The notes beneath the pieces are model-generated. The model had not been told where the DNA came from and searched no databases. It saw only the letters and a program-made list of their open reading frames with translations. From positions 2,163,501 to 2,227,500 of the forward strand of contig JACCIC010000035.1 in assembly GCA_018907035.1 (NCBI GenBank): a stretch of 64,000 nucleotides of DNA, in the 5' to 3' direction. Position 1 is the first letter of the stretch. Each line of letters opens with the position of its first letter. Position numbers and translations under genes: made by a program. This stretch comes from Sycobia sp. Sy_11. Lineage: Eukaryota > Arthropoda > Insecta > Hymenoptera > Epichrysomallidae. Positions 1 to 12,702 of this stretch are shown in pieces.

Positions 1-463
1 AGGAAACCTGTTTCATTTTATTTACAGTGCCTATAAATAAATTTATAAATTTACTAGAAAGTAAAACGTATCGATTCTCATGAATTAGATAAATATATAT
101 GTTAATTAGCGCGATAGGTATACTGCAAACTATTGAAGTTTCAAGTTTTTTTCTTCTGTTTTGTTTTATGCGACAGGCATTGCTACGAAACAAAAAAAAA
201 AGATAAGGAATTTGTATTTAACAAGTCAAAATACATATGGCCGCATAAATTACCTTGTCGAGGATAAAAAAAAACTTTTCATAAGAGTGCGCGCCCATTT
301 TTGAAAGCTGATTCAGATCAACTTTCGAAAGAATGGAAAAAACTTCACCGGATCGAAAATGGGATTTATCGATAGAGTATCATACGCGCACGTGCAGTAA
401 TTACTCGACATCGTAGACGAGATTTATAAAACCCCATGAGTGCGCGCACGTGCGCATATTCCA

Positions 464-466
<3 letters not shown>
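1..466. other. AT-rich unique segment, no gene seen
   Basis: The segment is AT-rich and non-repetitive, with short A runs near 190 and 268 and no frame that reads like protein. I see nothing functional in it. Confidence 0.5.

Positions 467-512
<46 letters not shown>
467..512. repeat. (AT)n microsatellite
   Basis: This is an uninterrupted AT dinucleotide run of 46 nt. It reads Tyr-Ile in every frame, so open frames across it are not evidence of coding. Confidence 0.95.
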
Positions 513-515
<3 letters not shown>

Positions 516-2196
516 TATATTGGAAACAAATGGCTTTTGTGCATTTCACATTACGCACGCGCTCGCGCTTCAATTTTTCTCATCTCCTGTCTGACTCCCA
601 TTAACGCCTCTACCCCCACGCCAGCCCCTCCCACCCTCTTCCCCCTTGACTAACGCGATTTTAATTTCTTCGGGGGAGCGTATTATAGCGTCCCAGCGCC
701 GTACCGCCGTCTTATCTGCTCGGTGTATCAAGAGGGGGGAGGTGGGGATGATGAGGTTGGAGGCCTCCCGGATAGACCGACCCTACCGACGCATTTATAG
801 GTATAATGAGTGAGTGTATGCGCGCGCTCGTGTGTAGATATATATATATATAAACCGTAGATTTTTTGCGCTGAATAATATTACAGAAGCGCGAGCACCA
901 TAAGCGCGTTTTCTCATGGAGACTCCGGTTCTCACGTGCATACACATATATACGCGTACGTTGAATACGCCGCCGAGTGCCAGGCGGGCAGATGCTCGTC
1001 GTGATTGTTACGCGTTATATATATATATTTTATTTTTTTTTTTATTTTCACCCCTCTCGAGAACGATGCAGTTCAGCGCACCGTCTGTCCCCTCGTCGCT
1101 TGCTGTTAATAAACTCGCGTAACTCCCACGGGGTTAACAAGCCGACGGGAACGCGAGATCCACGCTCGGCATTGGGCAATGGGGGTGGGGAGGGGGTCAG
1201 TAGAATCTGGTCTTGAGGATCCAAATCCGAATTTCTTATTGGGCAATTCGACGTGTCGCGGCGGCTATTTCGGTATCGCCGAGGCGATGGAATCGATTGT
1301 CAAGGGTTGGTGCACGGGATAGATATTCGGGGCGCGTAATAGATTTTATCGTAGAAGTGTGGATGAAGCAAGCAGAGAAGGGTATTCATAAGATTAATTG
1401 CGTTCACCCTATTGGTGCAGCAATTTTATTTATCGATTGTTTTCATGAAATAATAGAGAAAGAGGCACATTTGCATCATAAAGTCGAATGGAGCGGTGCC
1501 CATCGGTCGACTATATGTACGGTAGGAAAGATGAAAAGTGCCGCCTTTGGCACGAAAAAATGAAGAAAAAAAACCTCAGGCGCCCGACAATTGCTAATAT
1601 GCGTCCGGCATTACGTCAATTGTTCGGTCGATCATTCCGGGCTGGATTTTGCGGGCTTGTGACTGCGGGAGCGAGGTGGGGGATGGGTTGGAAGCCACAG
1701 GTAGGCGCTTTTCGAGTCTCCTCCCGGTACCGATGTCTTCGAACGGCGGCGCGAGCGAGCTTCGACTACCGCATTCCCTTCCTGCTCCCTCTCCCCCTTT
1801 CCCTATCCACGTTCCTCGCCGCAGCAACGGCAGCGTCATTCGACTTTATGATCGGTTTTATCGACTGTACCCGGGAAGTGGGAGAGAGAGATAGGGGGGG
1901 GGACGAGAAAGAGATTTTTCCCTTCTCCGATTGCGCGGTGGATTCTCCTTCTCTATCTATCTCTCTCTCTCTCTCTCGCTCTCCCTCTCTCTTTCTAAAG
2001 CTCCCCCTAAAGCTCCATTTCTTCTGCGCGCGTACGCGAGCACTTACGCCTCCGAAATTCCTCCTACCGGTCTGCACTTCCGTTAAGAGCGCGAATGACT
2101 GGTTACGCGCGGAGATCGCGTTATTCAGCATTGCGGGCGTTCACGCGCGCGGCAGCTCTTAAATCGTTTTAACTGCCGCGCATATATCCGTACAGG
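513..2196. other. GC-balanced intergenic or intronic segment
   Basis: The segment contains a short TA tract at 838-852, a G-rich run at 1175-1197 and a CT-rich patch at 1948-1995. Overlapping open frames occur on both strands at 1490-2160 but have biased, low-complexity composition (Arg/Ser-rich against Ser/Leu-rich), which fits chance openness in GC-rich DNA. No recognisable gene is present. Confidence 0.5.
1175..1197 (+). other. potential G-quadruplex run
   Basis: Four or more G tracts of at least three lie close together on the + strand (GGG, GGGGG, GGGG, GGGGG), separated by one to five bases. This matches the simple intramolecular G-quadruplex pattern. Folding is inferred. Confidence 0.5.
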
Positions 2197-2210
2197 TATA
2201 TATGTGTGTG

Positions 2211-2242
<32 letters not shown>

Positions 2243-2252
2243 TATGTATATA
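2197..2252. repeat. compound TG/TA/CA palindromic microsatellite
   Basis: A TG run, a pure TA run and a CA run follow one another, giving a near-perfect inverted repeat centred near 2221. The alternating purine-pyrimidine palindrome could extrude as a cruciform. Confidence 0.85.
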
Positions 2253-2659
2253 GAGGCATAGTCCCTCTAATGAAATTCTATAGCGGACGCGGCGGCGGCG
2301 GCTCCCTCGCGAAACGCGAAGGTGCGGTTCTGGCACTGCGCGGCCCGAGCCTGGGTAGTATCGGCTCGTTATAAGTCGATACTCGCGCATTACGAGCAGC
2401 GCGGCTCTTGCCGCGTATTATATATTAGATGGCTCGAGATTTCATTAATTTCCCGTTGCTCTCCGTTACATAAGCTTCATTACATCTACCTACTGCAAAA
2501 TAAAAATAAGAAAATGATAATTATTATAATAATAATAATAACAACGAATGCGGTATCGATAAAAAAACGCAGCTTCAGCTGCTCCGTTGCAAATATATGA
2601 GAAAAGAAGAGCAACTCTTGAACGCGCGTCGATCGAACGCGCATTCGTTCTGGAATTAT

Positions 2660-2705
2660 GATACATACATATATATGAATATATATAAATATATATGAAA
2701 AAAAA

Positions 2706-2751
<46 letters not shown>
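2660..2751. repeat. (TA)n microsatellite with imperfect flank
   Basis: A pure TA tract at 2711-2751 is preceded by imperfect ATAT/ATAC/A-run sequence from 2660. Confidence 0.9.
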
Positions 2752-2753
<2 letters not shown>

Positions 2754-3071
2754 ACGACCCTTCTGACTTGGCATCATCTAAATTATATACCGATCTCAAG
2801 AAACACGTGGTCGGTGGCAAGTGTCGTCGACGTTTTTCTTTCCTCCGAGTTCTACTAGCATTGTGTCCCTCGCCTTACCGGGTGGACGTGTGTATATATA
2901 GTCAAACCTCTTCTCCCCGTACTTGCCCCCTCCAAAACTGATCTAACAAGGTAAAAAAACGCATTGGTAGTGCAGTTGCTATTGTTGAAACGAGCCGAAG
3001 AATATACGTCTATCCCAATGTGGATGATTCATTATACATTCTTTATGACGCAGTCTGTCACTTCTTCTAGC
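2752..3071. other. unique segment, nothing recognised
   Basis: Roughly 320 bases of mixed composition lie between two microsatellites. No coding frame, splice pair or RNA gene was recognised. Confidence 0.4.

Positions 3072-3114
<43 letters not shown>
3072..3114. repeat. (TG)n(TA)n compound microsatellite
   Basis: A short TG run passes directly into a pure TA run. Confidence 0.93.
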
Positions 3115-3117
<3 letters not shown>

Positions 3118-3445
3118 CTCTGGTGTGCGCAAGCCCCCGCCCCCAATTTATCGAAGGATCCGTGATAAGCGCGTTACGTACAGCATTCCCTGGCGCGCGT
3201 CGCCACCTCTACAGAAGTCGACGAGCGCGCATGAGGACGAGGACAAGCTAATATACAATCGGGCGCGCGGAGGAGCGGGAAGAGCGAAAGAGAGAAGAAT
3301 TAAGAAGCCCGAGAGATGAAATTTCATCGTAGCAAGAACGCCCGGGGGGGGGGGGATCGGACGGGCAACGTCGTCGTTTCTAATGCCGTGCGACTGCGCG
3401 TATTAAAGCGATATCTAATGAACATCTATCCTCAGTTGTCCGAAC

Positions 3446-3448
<3 letters not shown>

Positions 3449-3491
<43 letters not shown>
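3449..3491. repeat. (AT)n microsatellite
   Basis: Pure AT run. A G homopolymer of about 11-12 bases lies just upstream near 3345. Confidence 0.95.
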
Positions 3492-3497
<6 letters not shown>

Positions 3498-3599
3498 TAC
3501 GTGAAACTCACCTCGGCCCTTAATACAGCCCTGTAGATATTGTACGTACACGCAGCGTACTCGTTTCTCCCACTTCCGTTGCTTATTTGCTGCCGCGAT

Positions 3600-3602
<3 letters not shown>

Positions 3603-3649
<47 letters not shown>
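3603..3649. repeat. (TA)n microsatellite
   Basis: Pure TA run, 110 nt after the previous AT tract. Confidence 0.95.
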
Positions 3650-3651
<2 letters not shown>

Positions 3652-4013
3652 CTGAAGGCTTGTGGCTACAACACAGTCTACGCACATATAAATATGTGTA
3701 TAAAAGAGGCACGCATCACGGCGGCGCGCACCTGACGAGCCGGGAAGCGGGAGGCCACCCCATGCCGCCGCCGCCGGCGTTGCAGCGACTTATCTCGTGA
3801 TCCGCGTTTGTCACGCGCTCACGGCCGCGAGCACGATTACTCATTGTCACTTGCATATAGCCTATCTGGCGACTCCCCACCTCCCCCCCGACACACACTT
3901 CTCCTCCTTGCTCATTTAACCGATCTGCCCGTCTCCTTCTCCGGGCTTCTCGTTGAAAGGAGATCACGCGTTGCACGTGCTCTTGAATTCTCAGCGGATA
4001 TACCTATTATTGT

Positions 4014-4016
<3 letters not shown>

Positions 4017-4055
<39 letters not shown>
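4017..4055. repeat. (TA)n microsatellite
   Basis: Pure TA run of 39 nt. Confidence 0.95.
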
Positions 4056-4057
<2 letters not shown>

Positions 4058-6631
4058 GCTTTGCAGGAGCGTGGCAAGCTACTTGCGATTTATACGTATA
4101 ATAGAGCGGTAAAGCCGATTTTTCTTCCATATATGTAGATTACGTACATACGGTCACGCGTAGCAGCTAGAGGAGCGCGATGATTTCATCGCTGTCGCGC
4201 TACCCGTGCCGCGTCGCGTCGTGAGTGCGCGCGCCTCACCGACCGAGCTCGCGTCTATTATATATAAGTGTATATATATACACGAAGACGCCGCGAGCCC
4301 TGTGTCGAAAGGGACGGGCGCGCGGCGAAGTGTGTTCCCCGGTGAAAAGTTACGATAGAGCTCGGTAAATTTGATCGCGAACCTCGTCGCGGACTACTGT
4401 GCGTAAAATAAACCGACGTACGGTCTCTCATTACGTAGTTTCCCCTCAAGTCCAATGGAAAAATTCCTCGATTTTCATTCGTGGCGTTGCGTCGCTCGAC
4501 TTTATTAAATTTTCCATTGCGTAAAAAACGAATTCGCTCGCCAACTATATGCGACAGCTGGAGTTTCAGATAATGGCAAAATTGACAAATTATCGGATTA
4601 TTTCCATTTAGTTCTTTTCCTCGCGCGACTACTCCTGGAATCTCGGGAATGTTTGTTACGGAGAAAATAAGAAATAAGAAAAAAACGTACATGCTCGTTT
4701 GTCCCCAGCTGCGCGGATCCTCTTGCAGCCGCACGGTACAACTGGTGTTAAAAAAAGAAGAAAAAAAAAAGAAAAAGAAACCAGCATCGGCAACGCGCAC
4801 ATATCTTTTCCAAAGAAAGCCATTCGCGCGATCCCGTTAATGAATTATTGATCGCCCAATAAATCAACGCTTGCCATTTATTTCGTACGGCCTCTTATTA
4901 CATACGAGGCCTGCCATGGTGCGTAATGAAAAATTTGCCCGTACGTGAAATGTTATTGAATTGTTCAATTAATCGGCGACGCTGATGTCTCGGGCGAAAT
5001 CGAGGCGTAGCGAGCCGCGAGCGTTCGACGTAAAAACGAAAATAGAACAACGCTAAATAATTTCGTTTCCTATGTCTAATGCACGAACGGCAGATATATA
5101 TATATATATAGATAATTCTTATGACATATCGTTCCATCTGCGTTCCATTAACGGAAAACATTACCGACAAAACAAACGAGAATGTGTAACGAGGAATATA
5201 TATATATATCGAAATCGAGCGAGGATATAAAAACTGGACTAACTGCGTACATATAGATCGGCAATCGACGATTAAAAGCTTGGACAAAAGCGCATAGAGT
5301 ATAACCGTTCGACAAAGAGCGCAAACTGATATTTCGGTGTCCTCTGCTCTTTCTGCACGACGTCGAGGTTCGCCGCAATAATGCCTCGACTTTAACGAGA
5401 CGTAAATGTTCCAATGTGTGTATGTGCCCGTAGAGGAGTCAATTTCCTAATTGGGTCAATTGCTTCTCGTTCCCGATCAACTGCTGCTCGGCGCTTGGTT
5501 ATCCATTGTGCTCGCGATCGTTACATAAAGCTCTCGATATAGAGGTCATCTTATCGACATCGCTATCGACAGTGTAAATTTAAAGATCGGTTTTTGTTTT
5601 TTCGAGTTCCTTTACGCGAGACCAAATGCCCCAACCGAGCATCGTCGATCGGAAATAGAAAACTGCTTCGTTCTTCGTCGTCGTAAACGTAATTAATTCG
5701 TCCAGAATGATCGAACGGCGGCGCGCGCTCCGTGCGCCGGCAATGTTAACCGGGCCACCGGTATATTCGGCCAAAAATCGTAAAGAACGCGTATTCGTAC
5801 TCGCGCAATTTTTACGCTCGGCTTTTTGTTTGCATTTGCATCGGCGGCTTTATAGCGGCGGTGCAATATTACCCGCGGCATTTATACATGTATACATATA
5901 CATAGGAGTGTACAAAAATTATTGCCCTTAATTGCTCCCGTATTCTCGAAATCCATAAAATGCCTGGACAGCGCTCTTATTAAATCATTATTTTTTTTAT
6001 TAACAAGTACGGCGGAGGTCTCGGTGCGAGCGTGCGTGTTTGTATAAAAGATTTTCATAATAAATATTACGAAAAAACTGAGCCCCTTGTATTTTTTTTT
6101 TTTATATTTTTTTTCCTCCTCATAAAATTATCCGTTTTTAATTACTTTGGCATTACTCACGATTTCAGCGTGTGCAACGCGCGCTCGATTGCGCAAAACT
6201 GCGCGCGCAAAGACCATTAAGTTAAAATAGCATTGGGAAAAAAAATACACTTCATCTCCTTTACGTATCTTGTTAAATTATATTACATACACATAGACAC
6301 ACACAACACACATACAGGCACGGACACACATATGTACATGAGAAAAATGCCGTCTTCGGAGAACAATGCGAGCGCACGCGATAAGTATACCATTACATAA
6401 AACTTGAAGGAGGCATTTTTAACGCGGCGCGATGAGAACGTTCTAAGAAAATCTGTTTCACTCGTCGAAACGCATCCTTGTCCTTCTGGTATTTTCACTT
6501 AATAGAAAGTCGAGCGCGTTATTGAAACTCGCGCGCCGCATGCTCCGGTACCAGACCGAGAGTTATAACAATATAAATGCATGTCTACATATGCGTTCTA
6601 TAAAGTAATTTGCAACGTCGAGCAACCGAGG

Positions 6632-6635
<4 letters not shown>
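4056..6635. other. 2.6 kb unique region without recognised gene
   Basis: Mostly non-repetitive sequence of moderate AT content, with short TA tracts near 5094-5110 and 5197-5209 and A/T homopolymers near 4750 and 6092. The longest open frame (minus strand, 4258-4800) has no recognisable motif and ends in TA-derived residues. I do not call a gene. Confidence 0.45.

Positions 6636-6669
<34 letters not shown>
6636..6669. repeat. (GA)n microsatellite, left arm of a GA...CT pair
   Basis: Pure GA run. A CT run at 6924-6960 lies 255 nt downstream and is its inverted complement. Confidence 0.95.
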
Positions 6670-6674
<5 letters not shown>

Positions 6675-6910
6675 CTTCGGCACATGTACTTATAATATAT
6701 ACACGCACTCAATGCCTTTTGCGCATACAATGCGCTCCTCTCATCGGCATATATTACAAACGAGACCGGCAATGAAGGAAGAGAAAGAGAGGGGCGATAC
6801 GGAGGAGGGAGGAAAAAATAGGCCGCAGGAGAGTTTTAGGATTTATGCAACTCGCGCGAGCCAGAGACGCTCCTTTTATAAAGCCAGATGCATGCGGCGC
6901 GCCGCGCATA

Positions 6911-6921
6911 TTATTCTCTCT

Positions 6922-6960
<39 letters not shown>
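6911..6960. repeat. (CT)n microsatellite, right arm of a GA...CT pair
   Basis: CT run, pure from about 6924, followed by a second imperfect CT patch at 7015-7040. It is complementary to the GA run at 6636-6669. Confidence 0.95.
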
Positions 6961-6963
<3 letters not shown>

Positions 6964-7385
6964 CGAAGGCAGCGCACGCGCGCAAGCCACCTTCCCTCTA
7001 TACCTATATGTTTATCTCTCTCACTCTCTCTCTCTCCCCTTCTCGCTCGCGCGCACATCCAGACATATTATATGCATGTAGTCATGCATTCATGCATATT
7101 TCCTTTGAGCGCGCGCGCGCGGCGTCGATGACCAGGCAAACTTTCTGGGATCGGCTCTCGCATAACGCGAGGAGGGAGGACGGCGGATAGGGCGAGGCGG
7201 GGGAGAGGGGAGGCTCGCGCGCGAGTTAGGAGCAGCGACGGGCGGCGAGGGGGGACACGCAGGGGGCAGGGCAGGCTCGCGAGCGTTCGCGTGCAAAACC
7301 GTGAGCGTAACCTTGGACTTTAATCGGCTAAAAAAGGACTGCGGTTGTATTAGCGTACAATTTACTCTGACCTATTGAGCTTCTT

Positions 7386-7388
<3 letters not shown>

Positions 7389-7437
<49 letters not shown>
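7389..7437. repeat. (TA)n microsatellite
   Basis: Pure TA run of 49 nt. Confidence 0.95.
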
Positions 7438-7440
<3 letters not shown>

Positions 7441-9074
7441 ATATCCCCTTCCCCACCATTCTTCCTCCCTCCGGCTATCCCATCGCATTTTATTCTCCAG
7501 CCTCTCGGCAAGAACCGATTCCTCGGCACCTGCGGCTGTATTTCGCGGCGTGCTTCCGATCCCTGTATGGATGCGGCGCTCGCTCACGGCGCGAGCGTAC
7601 GAGTAAATCCTCGGGTTCCGAGTCGGCACCCGGCTTACAAGCGCGAGAGTCCGTGGCGCCCGTGTCAGCTCGTCCCCCCCCCCCTATCGTCCCATCTTTC
7701 GACCATTCGTACATATCGATAAGTCGAGAACTTCGTGTCGGCGAAATAAATGATTCAGCAAAAAAAATCCGAATGAAACTGCGCGTTGTTTCTTTTATTC
7801 TTTGTAATTTTTTTCTTCTTCTCTCTTTCGATCAATACGTTCGAAACACGCGACGGTGTCGATGCTGCGGACTGCGAGTCTAAGCGCGGGATAAATATCG
7901 CTGCACGACACTTTGCGCATTCTAAACATGCATTATGGAAGGCCGAATTTTGCGCAATTAGTTTACAAATACTAGATTACGTCACGAATGCGCTCGTGTT
8001 GATAGGTATAGCATCGGGCGTATAGCACACTCGATCTTATTTTATTCTCTTTTATTCTCGCCACCGCCTCGTTTGATAGAATCGGAATATATATATATAG
8101 ATACCCGCATTTCAAAAAATCCTTTCCAAATCAATGCTATGTATATGTTATAAGTAGGACTATAAAACGAAGTATATCGACAGGCGGATGAGATGAAGTA
8201 CGAAAGAGGCAAGACAAAAATTGTGGATGTTTTTTTTTTGTGCGTTTACGATCAAGACGCAATTACATTATACTTTTGAACTGTTTATACCTCGTATTAC
8301 ATCAAGTAACGAGGGCTCCGAGACTTTTGGCTTAACTCGCGAGGCAAAAGCGACGCGCATGAAATGCTCTAAGCAGGCATGGAGAAAGAAAAAAGTTTTT
8401 CGCCGAAAACGCGCGAAGTACGAGATGCGTGTTTCTATCTGTCGTTCCGTGATTGCTTCGCGTGCGGGAATCGCTCTGTTTCGAAATTGCATCGTACGAT
8501 GGACATTGACAGTTTTTTTTTTTTTGTTGATAAAAATGATTTTGACGACGTAAAGTAACAATGTTTTTGTTTTTAATAAATATGTACTGCTGAGCACGAT
8601 CATAATGTGCGTACGATTAATTAAAGTAAAAAAAGTGAAAGATTTTTATCCTTAACAATGCTAATGTGGTCTGAAAATTAATCTCAAAGAAACTGTTAAA
8701 ATTATCCATATTATATACATTCGTATATTTTACGCTGGCTGAATTTTTAAACGATTCTCGCGAAGAAAGATACATCATATCCACGCATATCGGTGGTTCA
8801 TTTGAATTCATTATGAATGGTATGCACCGGTATCAAAGGAAATACAAAAAAATTCATGGGTGCTTCGTTCAACCTCTATCGCTTCTCTGAGTCGTGGGTC
8901 ACCAGAATTGTTTTGAAAATAAATCAATATATAAATAAAAATAACACATTAATAACCTAATGATTTCATGCGCGGGCATCGGGAGATAGCCTGAAAGGGG
9001 TATTATAGAAAACAAATCTGCTGTCACTATGTTTAAGCAGCGTTCAGATTGTAATCCTCTTCCTTCTCTCTCAT

Positions 9075-9078
<4 letters not shown>
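7438..9078. other. unique region, nothing recognised
   Basis: Non-repetitive sequence, GC-balanced to about 8500 and AT-rich after it. Open frames at 7786-8025 and 8221-8603 show no recognisable domain and occur on both strands, as expected by chance. Confidence 0.45.

Positions 9079-9122
<44 letters not shown>
9079..9122. repeat. (CT)n microsatellite
   Basis: Pure CT run of 44 nt, preceded by imperfect CT repeats from about 9061. Confidence 0.95.
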
Positions 9123-9124
<2 letters not shown>

Positions 9125-10013
9125 GCCTATACGTGAAAAATTGCCCCGTATCTGATTCAGCGCTCTCCCTGGCGTTCTGAAAAATCACGTATCCATGATT
9201 TTTTTTTCATACACGCAAACATCATCGCGCACTAGGAAATTACTTTTTCCTTTTTTGACATATTAATAACAAATAATCGATTGTAAAAACAAAAAAAATT
9301 ATTGTTGATAAGTAAATTAGAAATTTCATTCGGTGGCATAATGAAAAGTACCAAAATTTCAGTGAAACGCTACGATGGGTAGGTGGGTGGGGGAAATGCC
9401 GATTTTAAAGTACGTAATAGCGTCGTCTTCCACGTGGGAAATCAGGGTTGAGAGCGACCGGAGCATTACGTCCCGTATTCACAGATTGACGCACATGGGC
9501 GCATTGTCATCAAAATCCACTGCGCCGCGAGCGACGAGTAATCCCGCCGGTTCTTATATCGATCAATACATATTGTACTCGCCGAAATCGCTCCCACCCC
9601 CTCCATCCTCCAACTTCTACCCCCCCCCCCCCGAACTTCTATCCCCCGACGGTGGCTCGCGTAAGTTTTACGATTCGCATCGGTATCCCCGATCCGAATG
9701 GGCGCGCTCGGCGAGGCGAAACATCGCGCGTACATCCATGAATACATTGTATGCTACGAGAGGCCGACAGCTGCGCGCACGAGGCCGTTCCGGTGGCCCA
9801 CGAACCCGTGACGCGTACGTAGAAAGAGAAAGGACAGGGGAGGGGAGGGGGAGAGAGAGGAGTAAGAGATGGGAATAACGAGAGCGGGCAAGAGGACGGT
9901 TGGGAGGGGGGAGGGAGGGGTTGGCGTAAGGCGAGCCGTTAAAAAAACCCGGAGCCCATTGTATACGCTCGCCCTCTGAACTCTGCGGTGGCATGTGGGC
10001 CCTATAAGGCTGC

Positions 10014-10016
<3 letters not shown>
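9123..10016. other. unique region with a C homopolymer, no gene seen
   Basis: AT-rich at the start, then GC-rich from 9540, with a C homopolymer near 9621-9632 and purine-rich G runs at 9830-9920. Frames open on both strands at 9375-10170 are low-complexity (Arg/Ser/Pro-rich). Confidence 0.45.
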
Positions 10017-10048
<32 letters not shown>

Positions 10049-10076
10049 TTATTGTACACCGCGCGCGCGCGCGCGC
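10017..10076. repeat. (AC)n plus (GC)n alternating tracts
   Basis: An AC run at 10017-10045 is followed by a pure alternating GC run at 10060-10076. Both are classic Z-DNA-prone sequences. Z-form is inferred. Confidence 0.9.
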
Positions 10077-10283
10077 AAGGACATCGCGGGAAGAAGGAGG
10101 CGAGGCGAGGAGCCCCGCGCCCGGAGTCACTTGTCTCAGGGGCCCGCGCGACTGTCGCCACGGGGCACATTATATATTACAATTGCGAATCGGCGAGAGC
10201 GGCAGCGGCCGTATAATGTCGAGCGGTATACACTCGCGGGAGGGCGGAGGGGCGAGATTTTGTTTTTGCTTCTTTCCCGCGTA

Positions 10284-10286
<3 letters not shown>

Positions 10287-10347
<61 letters not shown>

Positions 10348-10370
10348 TAATATAATATACTATATATGTG
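10287..10370. repeat. (AT)n microsatellite with GTAT tail
   Basis: Pure AT run to 10332, then imperfect GTAT/TATAA units to about 10370. Confidence 0.92.
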
Positions 10371-10689
10371 GCGTTTATCTGTATACATATACACGTTTAT
10401 CCATATACACGTGTACGCCGTGCTCATGTCCCTTCGAAATTATTCGCTCCGGGCGCATTGTTCGCCTCCCCCTGTAAATCTATACGCGTGTGTGCGCGGG
10501 ACTCTGTGGGTCGGCGAGTGGAAGGGTGCGTGAGGGGGGAGAGCGGGGGATTGATTACTTTTAAGCGGAGCTCCACGACGGATGAGCGACGTGGGATCAG
10601 CCTCGCTCCACGCGCGCACGTTCGCGAATCTGTCACTATATATACACCCTGGGGATGAACGCACATGCGCGAAAGCTCTTGATTGATTC

Positions 10690-11040
10690 AGAAAACTGTT
10701 ATATATATCATCGAAATTTCAAATCTATTAAGCATGAAACAATTTAGATGATCAAACTCTTCGAGTCTTGCGAAATTTCAGTAAATTGTGTGTTCTTCAA
10801 ACATCAGAATTTTTCCAACTCAACCAGTTTTACACAACGAACGACTGCAGCTGCTCGAGCAGTTCGAGCCATTTTCGTTGTTGCAGCATTGAAAGTGCGA
10901 ATTGCAAATATTATACCAATTGTTTAAACGTCAGAAACTGCTAGAACGACTGAAACTGGTCAAGTGTTCGAACAGTTATATCAGCTTGTTGCATAGTTCG
11001 CAGGCCCGAACGAATGCCCGAGATCGTCGAAAATCTAAAA
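10690..11040. repeat. degenerate repeat island, about 9-bp period
   Basis: The core is 10840-10990. Short words related to GAACTGTTC and CGAACAGTT recur at about 9-base spacing, for example TGCTCGAGC, AGTTCGAGC, AACTGCTAG, AACGACTGA and AACTGGTCA. The units are too diverged to be a young minisatellite. Similar islands lie near 31.8, 44.7 and 55.9 kb in this window. I take it as an old tandem repeat, but chance or a regulatory cluster is possible. Confidence 0.5.
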
Positions 11041-11701
11041 AAATCACAGCCTTATTCTATCGAATGTAAAAATATTGAAGATAATCGATATGAATTTGTT
11101 GGCCAATGAATTCTTCCATTTAGATATTTTATTGAAATCGTTCATCACTTATCGATACCAACTCTTAAATATAAAAAAATACTTACGATAAAGCATAAGT
11201 GTGCCAATATTTACAAGTATTGGTACAGGTTTATTTACCTTACGCAACGAAGCATATTTGCGTTTGGAATTCTACTTACCCACATAGGCTGAGTCGCGAG
11301 CCGCGCGAACGAGCCGCGAGAAAACCGTATTGTAATTTGCACATTAGCCAACTATACGTCTCGCGTATATAATCTGCGGCGAATGCAATCGGCATCTAAT
11401 CAGCGCGCAGTGTTCGCGCGCGCGCGCACGCTCAAATCCCTCGCTATCCGTTTGTTCGCATCCCTAGTCACAGGCCGCGCGGAGATATGATTGTTTTCTT
11501 CCCCCTATTATCTATATATATATATATATTTATATATCGCGCCGGGCATACTATATACGCACCAGATCCAGTAAAATCGTTCGCGCGCAGCGCCGCGGCG
11601 ATTTCGCAACCAACGCGCCATATGCGATTTCAATTAGAGCCAACAATGGGGAGGAGGAGGGGGAGCTCCGTTCTCTCGCCGCTGCTCTTGCCGCGAGACT
11701 C

Positions 11702-11703
<2 letters not shown>
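11041..11703. other. unique segment, no gene seen
   Basis: AT-rich to 11280, then CpG-rich, with an alternating GC run near 11413-11428 and a short TA tract at 11513-11529. The minus strand carries one isolated donor-like site (GTAAGTAG) near 11275 without a matching acceptor. Confidence 0.4.

Positions 11704-11735
<32 letters not shown>
11704..11735. repeat. (TG)n microsatellite
   Basis: Pure TG run of about 32 nt. Confidence 0.95.
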
Positions 11736-11739
<4 letters not shown>

Positions 11740-12699
11740 TGGGGACGGATAGAGGGGGGAAGGGACGCCGATGCGCAAGTAAAGGTACGTACGTGCGTGC
11801 GAGCGCGCGCGCGACTGAAAGGACGCGGGACGGGAGTCTTCCCCCAGCGCGCCTATTTCTAGGTATAATAGACAGTCTCTCTCTTGACTTTATCGCTTTC
11901 CTTCTTATTTCGTTTCATCGATATGCGGGAGGCGACTCCGCTCAACGTCGCTCCGCGCTGCCGTCCCCGCGGTCCCCTTCCACCGTCCCCTCCCCCTCGC
12001 GCGGTTCGCTTCTTTCCTTTGCTTTCCTCTACCCCACCCCCCCACCGCCCTTTCTCCGTCTCTTATTTTTCATTCCCCCCCACCCTTTCGGCTCTCGCTC
12101 GCGCGCGCACGCACGGCTATACCATACGCGAGGGCTCGTGCGTTCCTTTCTCCTCGAGCGCGCGGGACGCTCGCGTCAAGGAAACAAAGGAGCCTGCCAC
12201 GCAATTATATACCCACGGGTGGAGAGAAGGGGAGAAATTTACCCGACGACGACAGCCGCGTTCTTCCTATATTATTTTTTTTTCCGCGCGAGTCACATCG
12301 CGCGTCCCGCGAGCTGCGCCCGCGGCCACCGTGGGCTGCGCTCCCTTCTCCCCCCGTACTCGGTGGCTATATTTCGTTTTTTTTTTTTTTTTGTGTTTTT
12401 AGCAAGTTCCATCGCGCGAAGGCAGAGTTCGCGACAGCGGGCTCGTTCTCTCGCGCGCCTAGATGGTAAAAACCGCCGCGGTCGTCTCATGTATACGTAC
12501 GCAGGCGGGCGTCCCTCCCCGCTGGCCGCCAATGCGTGCGAGCGCTCGCCTCGCACGGTATCCAATTTTTACCGTTCGGGGTTCGCGCCTCGGCCCGAGC
12601 GCGCAACGGGTTAACGCCGTATACAGTCGCTTACTCCAGTTCGGCAGGTTGCTTCGACGGAAACGCTGCATCCATCGCCAGAGAGCTGCGCGTGCACGC

Positions 12700-12702
<3 letters not shown>
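11736..12702. other. GC-rich pyrimidine-biased segment, no gene seen
   Basis: The segment is CpG-rich, with C/T-rich stretches at 11940-12110 and a T run near 12378-12392. A frame stays open on the + strand from 11487 to 12614, but it crosses TA, TG and CT tracts and its protein is Ser/Arg/Pro low complexity. I do not treat it as coding. Confidence 0.45.

Noticed and set aside
4258..4800. 180-codon minus strand open frame
   Set aside because: No recognised motif; ends in TA-derived Tyr-Ile residues; upstream part reads through an A/T-rich purine tract.
11487..12614. 375-codon + strand open frame
   Set aside because: It crosses TA, TG and CT tracts that cannot contain stops, and the rest is low-complexity Ser/Arg/Pro. 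No motif or splice structure.
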